DNA of 64,000 nucleotides, from assembly GCF_000801105.2 (NCBI RefSeq), contig NC_079515.1:36603407-36667406 (forward strand). The letters are read 5' to 3'. A program made the translations under genes and the position numbers. Source of the stretch: Raphanus sativus. Its lineage: Eukaryota > Streptophyta > Magnoliopsida > Brassicales > Brassicaceae. Below the pieces are notes generated by a model. That model was given only the letters and a program-made list of their open reading frames with translations. It searched no databases and was not told where the DNA came from. Below are positions 1-10,659 of the stretch, piece by piece; position 1 is the stretch's first letter, and every line of letters begins with the position of its first letter.

Positions 1-886
1 TATGTGATATGTTCAATTCATATTCTATTTGTATTGCATTGTAAAAGTATACTAAATTTTTTTATAAAATTCAAATTTCATACATAGTTTGATTAGATTC
101 CTTAGAGATGTCCTATCGAGATTCAGTAATGGATTCAAATTACAAAAGCATTGATTCTTACTGTGGCAGGGTGGTTGAAGACTTGAAGTGTTGATGAGTT
201 GAGAAGCCATGGAAGAAGGAATCAGCTCTCTATAATACACAGATCCGAAATAGGTATTAATATATTATGCTGTAAAAGTATTGTTAAATGATGTCGTTAG
301 CTCTGTGGTTGACTTATATTGATTTTGTGATACGGACTTAGGTTTTTAAAATAAATACCAAAACGACAGTGTTTTAACATAATTGATTATAAATAAATAA
401 GAATATTAATTTATTGTAACAGACTTTTTAATTTAACGGAGGGTTTTGGCACCAAATGAATATATTATTTATTTAACGGTGATTATAGGTTGGTACCAAA
501 CGAATGTATTGTGTATGAAATTTGAATATTATAAAGAATTGAATATGTTTTTGCACCGTTATATAAATTAGTATAATAGTATGTATCGAATATTTAGTGA
601 TATATTAGGTATAAAATTGTGGTTTTTTCACGTGTAAAAAGTTAAAAATGGTTTAAACTTGAGTCTAAACAAAACAAAACAAAAATATTAAAATAACATT
701 TGAAAGTCATCTCATGTTCTTTTTAAACACAGTGAAAATACAAAGAAAGTCATAGCATGTTATTAAAACTATTATACATACGACTTTATTTCTGGCCAAT
801 AATAATTTAGACTAAGAAGGATGAGATATTTCTTTTTTTTTTCTGTTCAACGAAGAATGAGATATTTCATAATTAAGAAAACATAT
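1..886. other. Intergenic, AT-rich, no gene seen
   Basis: Upstream region of the LURP-one-related gene. I see no open coding exon, RNA gene or transposon end. The matching 52982-53865 of copy B is nearly the same. Confidence 0.6.
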
Positions 887-917
887 ACGCGTCACGCGCG
901 TGTATCCATATAAATAG
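887..917 (+). promoter_or_regulatory. CGCG boxes and TATA box of LOR gene, copy A
   Basis: An ACGCGT element at 887-892 is followed by the palindrome CACGCGCGTG at 893-902 and a TATA-like ATATAAATAG at 908-917, about 90 bases before the start codon. CGCG motifs are the known binding sites of CAMTA calmodulin-binding transcription activators. Regulation by CAMTA is an inference. All three motifs are preserved in copy B at 53866-53896. Confidence 0.6.
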
Positions 918-1007
918 GAGCATTGGGAAGGAAGATAAGAGTGTCCATATCATAATCATTCGTTAATCAAACCACAAAATCTAACTTCCACCAAAGGAAA
1001 AAAAAGA

Positions 1008-2484
1008 ATGGAATTAGTTGAAGAGATGGGTGAAAAAAGAGTTGTGGTTGACAAAGCTTTTCTCTACGAAGAAGACAAACCACTTACCGTCTGCAAAACC
1101 TCTCTGTTCCACACCGGTGATGGTTTCGCCGCCTACGACTGTCACGGCGATATCATCTTTAGGGTCGATTCATACGGACCCGGCACAAGAGATGACGATG
1201 AGTTTGTCCTCATGGACGTCACCGGTAACTGTCTCCTCACCGTTAAACGAAAGGTAAAATTAAGTTGCATATATTATAGTTGATAATTATTTAAGCCTAT
1301 CCATCATAATCTCTGGTGATTACAAATAAAGTTTTTGATTAGATGGGTTTTGTAACAAAAACCCATGTAATCACCGGACACCATATTAATTAATTAACTA
1401 TTGCACTGGTTTCTGATTAGATGGGTTTGTAACAAAAAAATATTTATTCATGAAAGAAAATCAAAAACAAACAAAAACAGTAAATCAAAATTTGCAGATT
1501 TTTTTTCTGAAAATTGCAAATTAATTGACTAAATTTAAGTTTATATTGAATTGGGTTATAGTGGACTACTGGTCCATGTAGAGAAACCAATGTAGACAAG
1601 TTCATGTTGAGATAGTATTATTATTAAACATGATCATTTTTGGACCGTTATCTATTACAAGCCAATGAGTTGCAGTCCATAAAAACAAATGGTCTGTGTG
1701 AACAAATCCAGTTGGGAGTAGTCGAGTAGATAGATTGTTTGGTAAGGATATTTTATTGATGGCTTTGGTTTCTTGTTCTTGATAATTTGGAAAAATATCT
1801 TGCATTTCGAAATTTTGCATTGAGTAAAAAGTTGGCTGATTTATTAAATGGGGTTTTGGCTAAAATTCGATGAAGTTTTTTGTTTGTTATAAAAGAATCT
1901 GAACAAATTGTTTTGAGGTACACAAAATCTAATCAATTACCTTTTGTTTTAGTCGAGTTCCAAATCGAGACAGTCTTATTTTATTTTTTTTGTTCAAAAA
2001 ATCGACAGTCTTTATACCAAATTATCAGTTCACGATGATACTGAGTCAACTCGTTTGTTGCTTGGTTGTATGTTTTGATGATCAGAGGCCGACTCTTCAC
2101 CAGAGATGGGAAGGTTTTCTCGGGGAGAGATCAGATGGCCAGAAACCGATCTTCAGTGTCCGGAGATCGTCGATAATCGGACGGTGCACGATGGAAGTAG
2201 AGGTTTACGACGAAACAGGAGAAGAGTACACCATAGATGGTGACTTCTCGCAACGAAGCTGTCTCATACACGACACGAAGAAGCGAACTGTGGCTGAGAT
2301 CAAACGCAAAGTGGACGCGTCAACGAACGTGATGCTTGGACGAGATGTGTTCACTCTAGAGATTAAACCTGGTTTCGACGGTGCTTTCGCGATGGGTTTG
2401 GTCCTTGTGCTTGACCAGATCAACGGTGATGATCCAGTTGAGATTGGTGATGAACAGGTGCACCCTTTTGTAGAGGACATTTGA
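1008..2484 (+). CDS. LURP-one-related (LOR/DUF567) protein, copy A
   Basis: Two exons, 1008-1253 and 2086-2484, joined in frame across an 832-base GT-AG intron, give 214 residues, the usual length for the family. LOR proteins have a tubby-like beta-barrel fold; the founding member LURP1 is needed for basal defence against oomycetes, but most members have no known biochemical role. Seen here: a start MELVEEMGEK, a core with HTGDGFAAYDCHGDIIFRVD, and after the junction RPTLHQRWEGFLGER and a DVFTLEIKPGFDGAFAMGLV stretch typical of the C-terminal LOR barrel. The start is the first ATG after a TATA box with a short leader. The position next to ROD1 in copy B suggests the ortholog of At3g15810 (LOR12), from memory. 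The exon 2 region also has an open reading frame running back into the intron; I rejected that start because the splice gives the family N-terminus. Confidence 0.88.
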
Positions 2485-3143
2485 AGCTGTTTGTGTATCA
2501 TTGTGTAAAAGTAAAACACACAAAGTTGCTACGTTGCATATTATAGCCTGTCTCTAGAAATTTGTTGACTAGCTATATATATGTGATATTTTACAAGTTT
2601 ATTTTGTCAACTAATTTTATTATATATACAGAAACTGTTTAAATTTTTGATTTGTAGATCTAGATTCATACGTTGACCATTATAAACTGTTTCTAGAAAT
2701 AATAATGTGATCATACGTTATAACTATTTATAAACGTAACTAATATAGATGGCGTTAGTTGCAATATGGTTGTTCGAAGTACTCATTTTATTATCATATA
2801 CATATAACATATATATATATATATATATAATATATATCAGATGCAATCACGTAATCTCTACTGTACAGTAACATTAAACATGTGCTTATGCCAAGTGGAA
2901 ATTTTATAAGTCTATTGATTCGAGAATGGTTTTATTCTAGGTGTAAGACTGTAAGTTGAGATAAGCTCATAGAGTGCGTAGGAATATTAATACATAAATA
3001 GAAGGTGGACGAATGAAGCTGTCTCCGTCACATCGACGTCTTCCGTTCTCCGTCCTCAAACACAAGCGTGTTACCAAAGAGGTCATTGTGTTGAATTTAG
3101 TGGACCTGGTCTAAATTCTGGCTTTGGAGAGCCTTTCACGTCT
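2485..3143. other. Intergenic with AT microsatellite
   Basis: This is 3' flanking sequence of the LOR gene. A short TA-repeat run lies near 2808-2838. The TTA at 2755-2757 is the empty site of a MITE that is present in copy B at 55735-56029. No gene is supported. Confidence 0.6.
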
Positions 3144-3390
3144 GTCTTTACGGGTTCACTTTTTTTTTGGGCAAACAAAGCATTTCATTCTCTAGTCAAG
3201 AGTTACTCGCCCAAAGGGGAGTTCATTACAGATATTGCGAGTGCAGATTTAGCCACAAAATCTGCCTCAGTGTTGAAAGTACGAGAGATAAAGGTAAAAG
3301 AGATTACATCAAAGAAGTGAACAAAATGATAAATGTCAAACATGATCTCGAAAAGTTCAGGTTGATACCCTCCCGTCTTTACGGGTTCAC
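3144..3390 (-). mobile_element. 5'-truncated LINE fragment with 16-bp target duplication
   Basis: A 215-base insert (3160-3374) is flanked by 16-base direct repeats at 3144-3159 and 3375-3390. Copy B has a single copy of the repeat at 56363-56378, so the empty site is visible. On the plus strand the insert begins with poly-T, so the element lies on the minus strand with a poly-A tail. Its minus-strand translation ends with the segment ISRTFNTEADFVAKSALAIS, which resembles the C-terminal RNase H-like end of plant L1 ORF2. It is dead on arrival: only the last part of ORF2 plus a short 3' UTR remain. Confidence 0.85.
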
Positions 3391-3770
3391 ATAGCCCAGT
3401 TTGAGAGCTTTCACATTCAGCTTCTGAACCACCGTTTGTGTTCTTCAATGTTAATTTAAGTCAACTAGGACTTCGGTTTTTAGAAAGCATGATCAGTTCA
3501 ATCTTTATTGCAGAGGCGAACTCGATTCTATTTTGCATGGCGCTAACCTTGGAGTTCTCAGCACTCAAGGTTTTCTCCGACCGTTTAACGCTCGTCAGAA
3601 GTTATCTCCGGCAACATCTAGTCAAAAGAAATCATTGGAATTGTGAAAGACATCCGATCGATCTCTTCTGATTTTGCAACAGTTTCGTTCTGGTTTTACA
3701 ACTTCTATGTTTTAGCAAAAAAGCTTTTCAAGCTCATTTCCCTTTGTAACATACATTATGATTTGAGCCA
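3391..3770 (+). pseudogene. Decayed RNase H-like domain remnant, copy A
   Basis: Frames in this stretch read pieces such as FIAEANSILFCMALTLEFSA, LKVFSDRLTLVRS and, in another frame, DIRSISSDFATVSFWF and NFYVLAKKLFKLIS. These resemble the order of a plant RNase H-like domain (retroelement-related proteins): acidic E in AEA, D in SDR, then a divergent NxxAxKL end. The frame change and lack of catalytic completeness mark it as a relic. A LINE fragment inserted just upstream in copy A only. Copy B (56232-56750) keeps a longer open frame. Family assignment is by pattern only. Confidence 0.5.
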
Positions 3771-3929
3771 TGGTTTTGGGTTCATTTCAGCGACAAAAAA
3801 AAAAAGGTGGACGAATAAGATTTGATAAAACAATAGTATAAGGGAAGAGAGATCAAGGCATATTCTTTACTACTTGCTCCCACTCTTATACTTGGTTTGT
3901 CAATTAAATAATACCGAGATACTAATACA

Positions 3930-4159
3930 TAAAACAGAGAAGAACTCGAATCCTGGAAGCTCAGTGATATCGCGCCTTCGCTAGCGTAACAAGTGACCAG
4001 GAAGGTCATGTTCGAGTGACTCACTTGAGTATACAAGTCCGATTACTTATCAGAAATGCGGTTAACTTTTTCTATATATTCCAAGCTTGAGGGATCAAGG
4101 AAGGTCTCATCCAGCATTTCCATGTGTTCGTACCAGAGTGTCATCCGGAATCCATGGAT
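3930..4159 (-). pseudogene. Phospholipase D alpha C-terminal exon remnant, copy A
   Basis: Read on the minus strand, 4159 downward begins just after a splice-acceptor-like CCAG and gives [20 protein letters not shown] and then [17 protein letters not shown], closely like the last exon of PLD alpha. A stop follows at about 4043-4045. In another frame the sequence continues YSSESLEHDLPGHLLR, a second stop, then RDITELPGFEFF. The final family residues are not recognisable. No HKD catalytic motif or upstream exon is present, so this is a relic. Copy B has the same lesions at 56975-57204, so decay preceded the duplication. In Arabidopsis PLD alpha 1 (At3g15730) sits beside a polygalacturonase-like gene, as here. 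Confidence 0.85.
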
Positions 4160-5635
4160 CTGGCAACACGATATTTAAGATCAATATCAAACTCATTATT
4201 GTAATCAAAACTTGTACAAACTGATCGAAATCGAAGCAGAGCAATGGTTTAACATCATCAAATCACAAACTGATCGAAATCAAAACCGATCCTTGTTAAC
4301 TACCCATAAAATTTACTATAACGAATATTAATCAGATGAGAATAGAGTGAGCGAGCTCCACTCATAATGACCATCTCAAACAATGAATCATAAGATCTGT
4401 GTAATTATTAAAACAAGCGCAAAGAAATGAAAGTGACTTTTTGTTTCATCCGGTTCTAAACTTTCGGGCTGTTTCTATTACCTTGTGGTCACAAAAGCCC
4501 ACAAGACCCATTTCCTTTTGTGTTGATTGCATTTGCATCTGATTCTAAAAGAAAATTATCTCTTAGAAGAAACAAAAACTTTAGAGATTAGATTTTGAGT
4601 TGCCCAAGAAAAAAAGAGATCATCATATATTTTAAATATATGCTGTTGGAATTAGTGCAGCTCCTGATGTTGTCATGTGAGCTACGCCTGGTTGTCTAAC
4701 ATTCTGCTTTCATTGGTGTTTAGACATGTATATATTGGAAAAGCAAAATTATTTTTAAAATTAAACTTGTAAGAGCAGGTTTATCGGGATTATTTGGAGG
4801 TGTCTTGAAGGAGGAGAGAGAGTGGGGGGCCCACGAAATTGGCAGAACCAAGGAAAGAAGTCGTCTGAAGAAGAAACGAAATTGGTTGAGTTTGTTCATG
4901 ATCGTGGACCCTACTGACATGTGGTGGCCCACGATTGATTTATTTATTTACTTTTTTTTTTGAGAAAAAAAATGAAAACAAAAAAGAAAGAATCCCATTT
5001 AGGGTTCAGAGATAAACATGGTCTAAGTACTCTGAAACAATAATTTAAAAAAACTAAGCAAGGACTTTAAGCAAGATTTTTTTGACAATTAAGTAGTCAT
5101 CTTTTAAGCTTGTAAGCATTAAGCTTTCCTTGTTCTTTTATTACAAAACAAGTACATGATTTTGAAACTTCTTCTTAACTTTAATCAACATTACTTTTGT
5201 ATATATTTTTTCAAAAAGGTAAAATAAAAAAATAGGAAACTGGAATATAGAAAAAACCCAAACCGAAGCTAACACAAAAGTAATTAAAAGCAAAACACGA
5301 AGTCAAAAATAGACAAAAACCAAAACCAAAAACAGAAAAAGAAGCAAAAGCAAGTTTCTTGAGACATATATATGCATCCACTGTCCACCCACATATCAAT
5401 TTAGATTATATAGGCTGCTGCTCCCTGGAATGGACTGTCACGTATACTACGGCTTACATCGACGATGTGTTTTAAGGGTAAAGTTTATTTATTTTCTTTG
5501 TACATTTGTATTTACTCATTTCCTTTTCCTTTTGTTATATTTGAATTTTGACGAACATGTTTACTAACTTTTGTAAGAGAGATACAATAGTATTTTTTGA
5601 TGATACACTTTTAAAGTCTAATTAATTACAGCGCC
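4160..5635. other. Intergenic between PLD remnant and polygalacturonase
   Basis: No intact gene is visible. The TAA at 5055-5057 is the empty site of a 753-base MITE present in copy B. The rest is AT-rich spacer conserved between the two copies, including an A-rich block around 5220-5360. Confidence 0.6.
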
Positions 5636-8300
5636 ATGACCGTAAGTAATTAATTTGAAATTTAGTGTTATCATCATGCATTATTTATTTTAAGAAATCA
5701 AAACGTACAAGTACGTATTCATCTATTCATTCCATTTCTTTTTCACACATTGTCTGCTACTATAGGAAAATATCCGTTTAACATGGTAAAACTTTTGCTT
5801 CCTCTTTTCTTTGTAGATATATATATATATAGCTTCAATAATATATGTTCTTAAATAGTAAATACATTGAATCATATATGATTTAACTCTTTTTCTTCTT
5901 AATATATGCAGAAGAAGACGTGGATCTTAAATTTCTCAGTATTCTTTCTCCATATCTTTACATCTTCGAAAGCATTGGATGTTACTCAATACGGAGCAAT
6001 TGGAGATGGAGTTACAGACGATTCTCAGGTAAAAGATAGATAATGTAAACAAATATTTCTTCATATATCCAAATGATCATAATGCTGAAATCTTGAAAAA
6101 AAAAGAGTTGAAATCTTGTATTCTTTTTTCTTGGAAGGCGTTCTTGAAAGCCTGGGAAGTTGTCTGTAGCGGGACAGGGGATGGGCAGCTTATCGTTCCG
6201 GCAGGGATGACATTTGTGTTACAGCCCTTGAAGTTTCAAGGTTCTTGCAAATCGACCCCTATTGCTGTTCAGGTACTCTGTTTTTCCTTCTTCTTTTTTT
6301 ATTAATGGATTATTATTTTGACATTGATGATGAATATACTGATTTAATTGTAGATTTTGGGCAATATGGTTGCATCAAGTAGAGGGAACTGGGAAGGAGA
6401 CAAAGATCAATGGATTCTCTTCTCAGACATAGAAGGGCTTGTGGTTGAAGGCAACGGTGAAATCAACGGCCAGGGTTCGAGCTGGTGGGAACACAAAGGC
6501 AGCTCTAGACCAACCGTAAGGATCACGTTAGGGCTATCTTTTTTTTCTTTTCCGAAACTTTTTTAAGCTTTATTTTATGTGATTTAAGGCATTGAAGTTC
6601 AAGAGCTGCAACAACCTTAGACTAAGTGGACTAACGCACGTAGATAGTGCAAAGGCTCACATTCACATAAACAATTGTAACGGTGTGAGCATCTCAAATC
6701 TCCGGATAAATGCACCGGAATCAAGTCCTAACACTGATGGAATCGACGTCGCTGCTTCATCCAATGTTATCATCCAGGATTGCGTAATCGCCACCGGTAT
6801 GTAACCGTCTCTCAAACTATTTAATTTGGAAAGGCGCAGAAAAACTCATTTTAAAACGGGATGATGTATGAACGTAAATATATATGTCGAAATAAACGGT
6901 CCCTCGAATTTCACATCCAATAATTTCATCTGCAATAATTATTCATCATCGGTTCGTTATGAAAATGACGTTGTAATGATTCTAGGTGACGATTGCATTG
7001 CGATAAACTCGGGGACGTCTAACATCAGAGTTTCCGGTATAGATTGCGGACCAGGCCATGGAATAAGGTTTATAACCGATTAATGTCCAACTGAAAACTG
7101 ACGTAACTAAAAAAAACATGTGAACAAGATTTATTATGACATATCTAAAACTCATGTGAAAGATGTTATTCATTACATTTAAAAAGGCGAGTGAAAAATG
7201 TTATTTATTATGATTTTTAAGAATAATGTATATTGTGAAATATATTATAGCATAGGAAGCTTGGGGAAAGATGGAGAGACAGCTTCAGTGGAGGATGTAT
7301 GTGTCCAGAACTGTAACTTTCGAGGAACTACGAATGGAGCTCGGATCAAAACCTGGCCGGTACGCAAGAATGATTCTTTTTTTTTGAATTATACAGAGGT
7401 ATCCTGGCCCCACCGAAGTGGTCCAGACTAGTTCACGTGTTGCCATATGTCGGTCCTCTGTCTCTGGCGATGCCGAAATGTTAATTCCCCAGTGGCCGGG
7501 ATTCGAACCCAGGTGGCGGAACTCACAGCTGTGAACCTTTTACCAACTGAGCTAGAATCCCCGGTTGCAAGAATGATTCTTGTTAATCATTTAGTAATTT
7601 AATCATCAGAAAAGGTTATTTTTGATAAATTTTCTGATAATATACAGGGAGGATCAGGTTACGCAAGAAGGATTACTTTCAATGGAATTACTCTAGATAA
7701 CGTGGAAAACCCGATCATAATCGATCAGCATTACAACAATGGAGGTTCTGAGAAAAACACAGATGATAAGGTACTTACTGTGAAGTTAGATTTGATTAGA
7801 ACATAAACAGATATGTTACACTCCGACCACGAGATTGTTCATAATGATAAAATGTAATTGGTTTTCGTCCCTTTTATCAGTCATCGGCGGTGGAAGTAAG
7901 CAAAGTCGTGTATAGTAATTTCGTGGGTACGTCCAAGTCAGAGTACGGAGTTGACTTTAGGTGTAGCGAGGCTGTACCATGCACCGAGATTATTATGAAA
8001 GATGTGAGAATAGAAACAGCATCATCAGGATCAGGACAAGTCGCACAAGGACAGTGCTTAAACGTGAGAGGTGTGTCCACTCTTGCCGTACCAGGTTTAG
8101 AATGTTTAGCACTTTCCACAGATATGTTATCATTGGCGGAGTTGCCGGAACAAACTTGTATGTTGCCGCAACCATCAGTGCAACCAAGTACACGACCGAT
8201 GCAGGATCCATTTTGGGTTTATGGAAGCGGAGGGAAACGACTCAGAGTTTTTAATGTAGTATTAACTTCATTTATCTTTCTGGTTTTATATATGTTTTAG
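5636..8300 (+). CDS. Polygalacturonase-like GH28 protein, copy A
   Basis: Nine exons join in frame: 5636-5641, 5912-6028, 6138-6272, 6354-6515, 6589-6796, 6986-7067, 7251-7359, 7648-7770 and 7881-8300, giving 453 residues. The predicted enzyme cleaves homogalacturonan in the cell wall. All four GH28 signatures are present: SPNTDGID (end of exon 5), GDDCIAI (exon 6), CGPGHGI (exon 6) and RIKTW (exon 7). A hydrophobic signal peptide follows the start. The first exon codes only Met-Thr; exon 2 has no in-frame ATG, so this micro-exon decides the start. The C-terminus ends in a hydrophobic stretch (VVLTSFIFLVLYMF), which may be a GPI-anchor signal or membrane tail. Intron 7 carries a SINE. The best synteny candidate is At3g15720, from memory. 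Confidence 0.87.
7364..7581 (-). mobile_element. tRNA-derived SINE in polygalacturonase intron 7
   Basis: A 188-base insert (7379-7566) is flanked by perfect 15-base direct repeats (7364-7378, 7567-7581); copy B shows the single uninterrupted site at 61175-61189. On the minus strand the head is tRNA-like with RNA polymerase III box A TAGCTCAGTTGG (7543-7554) and box B GGTTCGAATCC (7499-7509). The tail is poly-A, seen as poly-T at the left edge. This is a textbook young SINE. It is intronic and leaves both splice sites intact. Confidence 0.95.
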
Positions 8301-8603
8301 CTTAATCAAATATTTCAAAACACATAGTCCATAAGTCGACATGATAAATTATTGTCACAACCAAGATTCAAGCATTTATACGGCGTGTACGGTTTAATTG
8401 TTTTTTGGTTTGATTTAGTTCGATCGGTTATGTATATGAATTTCACATAGATCCCTATAATGTATGGAAATGTGAAGATTGTCCATCGAGATTAGACGAT
8501 TGTATCTTACTACAAAAAAAAATTATATGATTAGATTAGCCTGGTAATTAAAATAAATAAATAATTGCCTTTCTTTTTTTTGATCAAAATTGTCTTTCTT
8601 TAT
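8301..8603. other. 3' flank of polygalacturonase, copy A
   Basis: Contains the downstream region with a short duplication of a T-rich motif near 8570-8603. Relative to copy B it has about 38 extra bases right at the stop codon. No further gene. Confidence 0.5.
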
Positions 8604-9413
8604 ATTCTACGTAGGGCTGGGCAAATAAACCGAACCTGAAAATCCGAACCGAATCCGATCCGATAAAAATGAATCCGAACCGATCCGAACCCGACATAAA
8701 TACCGAATGGATTTTATGTTTTGGTATTTCGGGTTATGGGTATTACCCGAACCGAACCCGAATCTAAATGGATATCCGATAAAACCCGAAACATTCAAAA
8801 CCCCAAAAAAATATATACCAAACATAATCTCAATTCATAATATGTATTCAAAATACATTAAGATATATTGAACATCTGAAATATTTATCTATTACTTAAA
8901 GGTTGGTGGTTATAATACATGAAGATTGATGATTAAAGTTGGCTGTTGAATTTTGAAATATTTAAATTTAGATTTAGATTTTGTTTTCAGTAAAAAATGT
9001 TTCTCATTTCATGAGGTCGTAGTTTTCGTTTGATTTTAAATGATCATGGTTGATGTTCTTTTCTTATTTTTAAATCGATTTTATTTATGTTTTGGTTACA
9101 AAAAGTTACAAATTAGGTATTCGAAACCAAAACAAACCAATTTTACTTATGTTTTGGTTACAAAGTAGGTATAAATCAGATATTTTTAAACCGATGAACC
9201 GATTGGGACCCGAATCCGAAAGTACATTGGGTTGTATCGGTTCTTTGAAGATTTACTAACCCCGACCCGAACCCGATAGAATCCGAACCGATCCCGAACC
9301 AAACTTTTAAATAATCCGAATGAGGCTGATTTTGATAAACCCGAAAAACCGAAACCCGATTGGATAAAACCGAAACCCGATTGGGACTCCGAATGCCCAC
9401 GCCTAATTCTATG
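8604..9413. mobile_element. Non-autonomous hAT-type element
   Basis: The element spans 8612-9405 (794 bases). Its ends are near-matching inverted repeats TAGGGCTGGGCA and TGCCCACGCCTA. It is flanked by 8-base target duplications ATTCTACG (8604-8611) and ATTCTATG (9406-9413); copy B has one ATTCTATG at 62160-62167. An 8-base duplication with TAGGG-type ends indicates hAT. The interior is rich in CCGAACC/GGTTCGG-like motifs and codes no transposase. Confidence 0.88.
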
Positions 9414-9623
9414 TTTGTGCTAAGGAAAAACTGGAGCTAAATAAAAGGAATTAATAGCTCGCAAAAGGAAAGAGAGAAACCAGAGGACACTAAAAAGGAG
9501 AGTCACGACTGGGTAAAGCTGGTTTAACCAGCAATTCAAATGAATATTCCATAAACCGATTGCGCAATTAAAGATTTTGGAAAATTTTATTCCTAGGTTA
9601 TATTTGACAACCTTTTGGCTATA

Positions 9624-10468
9624 AATAGAGAGAGACATAAGAGGACTGGTAAAACAAAAAATGAGAGAGTTATAGCTCCGCCTTCTCTCTAGTTTTTCAA
9701 ATCGGAAATCTCGTCTCCGGCCGGCGGGTTTGGCTCTAGCCACCGCCGGTCCGGCCTCTGTCTCTAATCTCTTTTCTTTCTTTGTTTTTTCTTAGACTGC
9801 GGCCATGCACGTTTTCATTCGGTGGTGGTCCTCCTTCGGCTTTCCAGGAAACGGTGGCTTCTTCATCGTGTTTCGCCGGCGGTTGACTCTGGGACCGTGC
9901 CGTTTCCTTCTCGGTAGTGGTCGCCGGCTTTCGATTCCCATAGATGCGTTCGAGCTGAGGTGTTTCGTTATGGTGGAAGGTGGCCGAATTCAGATGCGAT
10001 CTCGGTGTAGCCGATTTGAAGATCTCTGAAGGTCGGGCCCTTGGTGAAAGACCCCGAATCCTATCCCTCTAATACAATCGTTAGAAGTGGAGTCGGTGGT
10101 CGTGATGTTGTCCCGATGATTCTGGGGTGTTTTGTCCGTCTGATTCAGCGTCGACCTCCTTTTGAGTTTGAGTTGGTGACTCGCGATCCGGTGAAAGGGT
10201 GGTTTCCGGCCCCGGCGGCGAGTTCCAGTCGTTTGAGATGTTCAAGCTTCGGCAGTCGACACGTGTCATTGCGGGGTTGCGGTGGCACGTGGAACGGTGG
10301 CGGTGAAGCTTAGATCTCGGTCTTTTGGTTTTGGGCTAGGAGTTCGGTTAGTGCTTTTGGACCGTCCGATTTGGGTTTAATCTTTGGGCCGTTTTTTTTT
10401 TGGCCTTTGTAACATACTTTGGTTAATAATATTTCAGTTGGAAAAAAAAATAATAGAGAGAGACATAA
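9624..10468 (+). mobile_element. About 0.8 kb poly-A retroposon without coding capacity
   Basis: An 811-base insert (9641-10451) is flanked by 17-base direct repeats (9624-9640 and 10452-10468). Copy B has the single site at 62653-62669. It ends in poly-A, so it was copied by target-primed reverse transcription. The body is GC-richer than the surroundings, with CCGGCGG-like blocks and a 3' part ending in GGTTAATAATATTTCAG before the A-run. Short open frames inside show no recognisable domain. It may be a non-autonomous L1 derivative or a Sadhu-like non-coding retroposon. A similar-sized element lies at 48886-49721. Confidence 0.85.
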
Positions 10469-10659
10469 CGTTTTTTCTGACATCAGTTTAGTTAAGGTAT
10501 GTCATCCAAACTTGGCGTTCGTTTGTGGTGGAAATACTCGCTAGGGTTCCTGTTAAGGATTTAATATGGTTTAGATGTGTCTGCAAAACTTGGGCGTTCG
10601 TTGTTCCATGACTCAAGCCCCGACGAGGATTGTGTCGTTCTGTCGTTCAGATATTTCAA

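Noticed and set aside
1990..2085. N-terminal extension of the LOR second exon
   Set aside because: It is intron sequence; splicing from 1253 to 2086 gives the family N-terminus and the extension is not kept in the same form in copy B.
7499..7566. tRNA gene on the minus strand
   Set aside because: It has good A and B boxes but a poor anticodon stem, lies inside a 188-base insert with poly-A tail and target duplication, and so is the head of a SINE.
9805..10313. Two open frames of 74 and 90 codons
   Set aside because: They are inside the 0.8 kb retroposon, overlap in different frames and show no recognisable domain.
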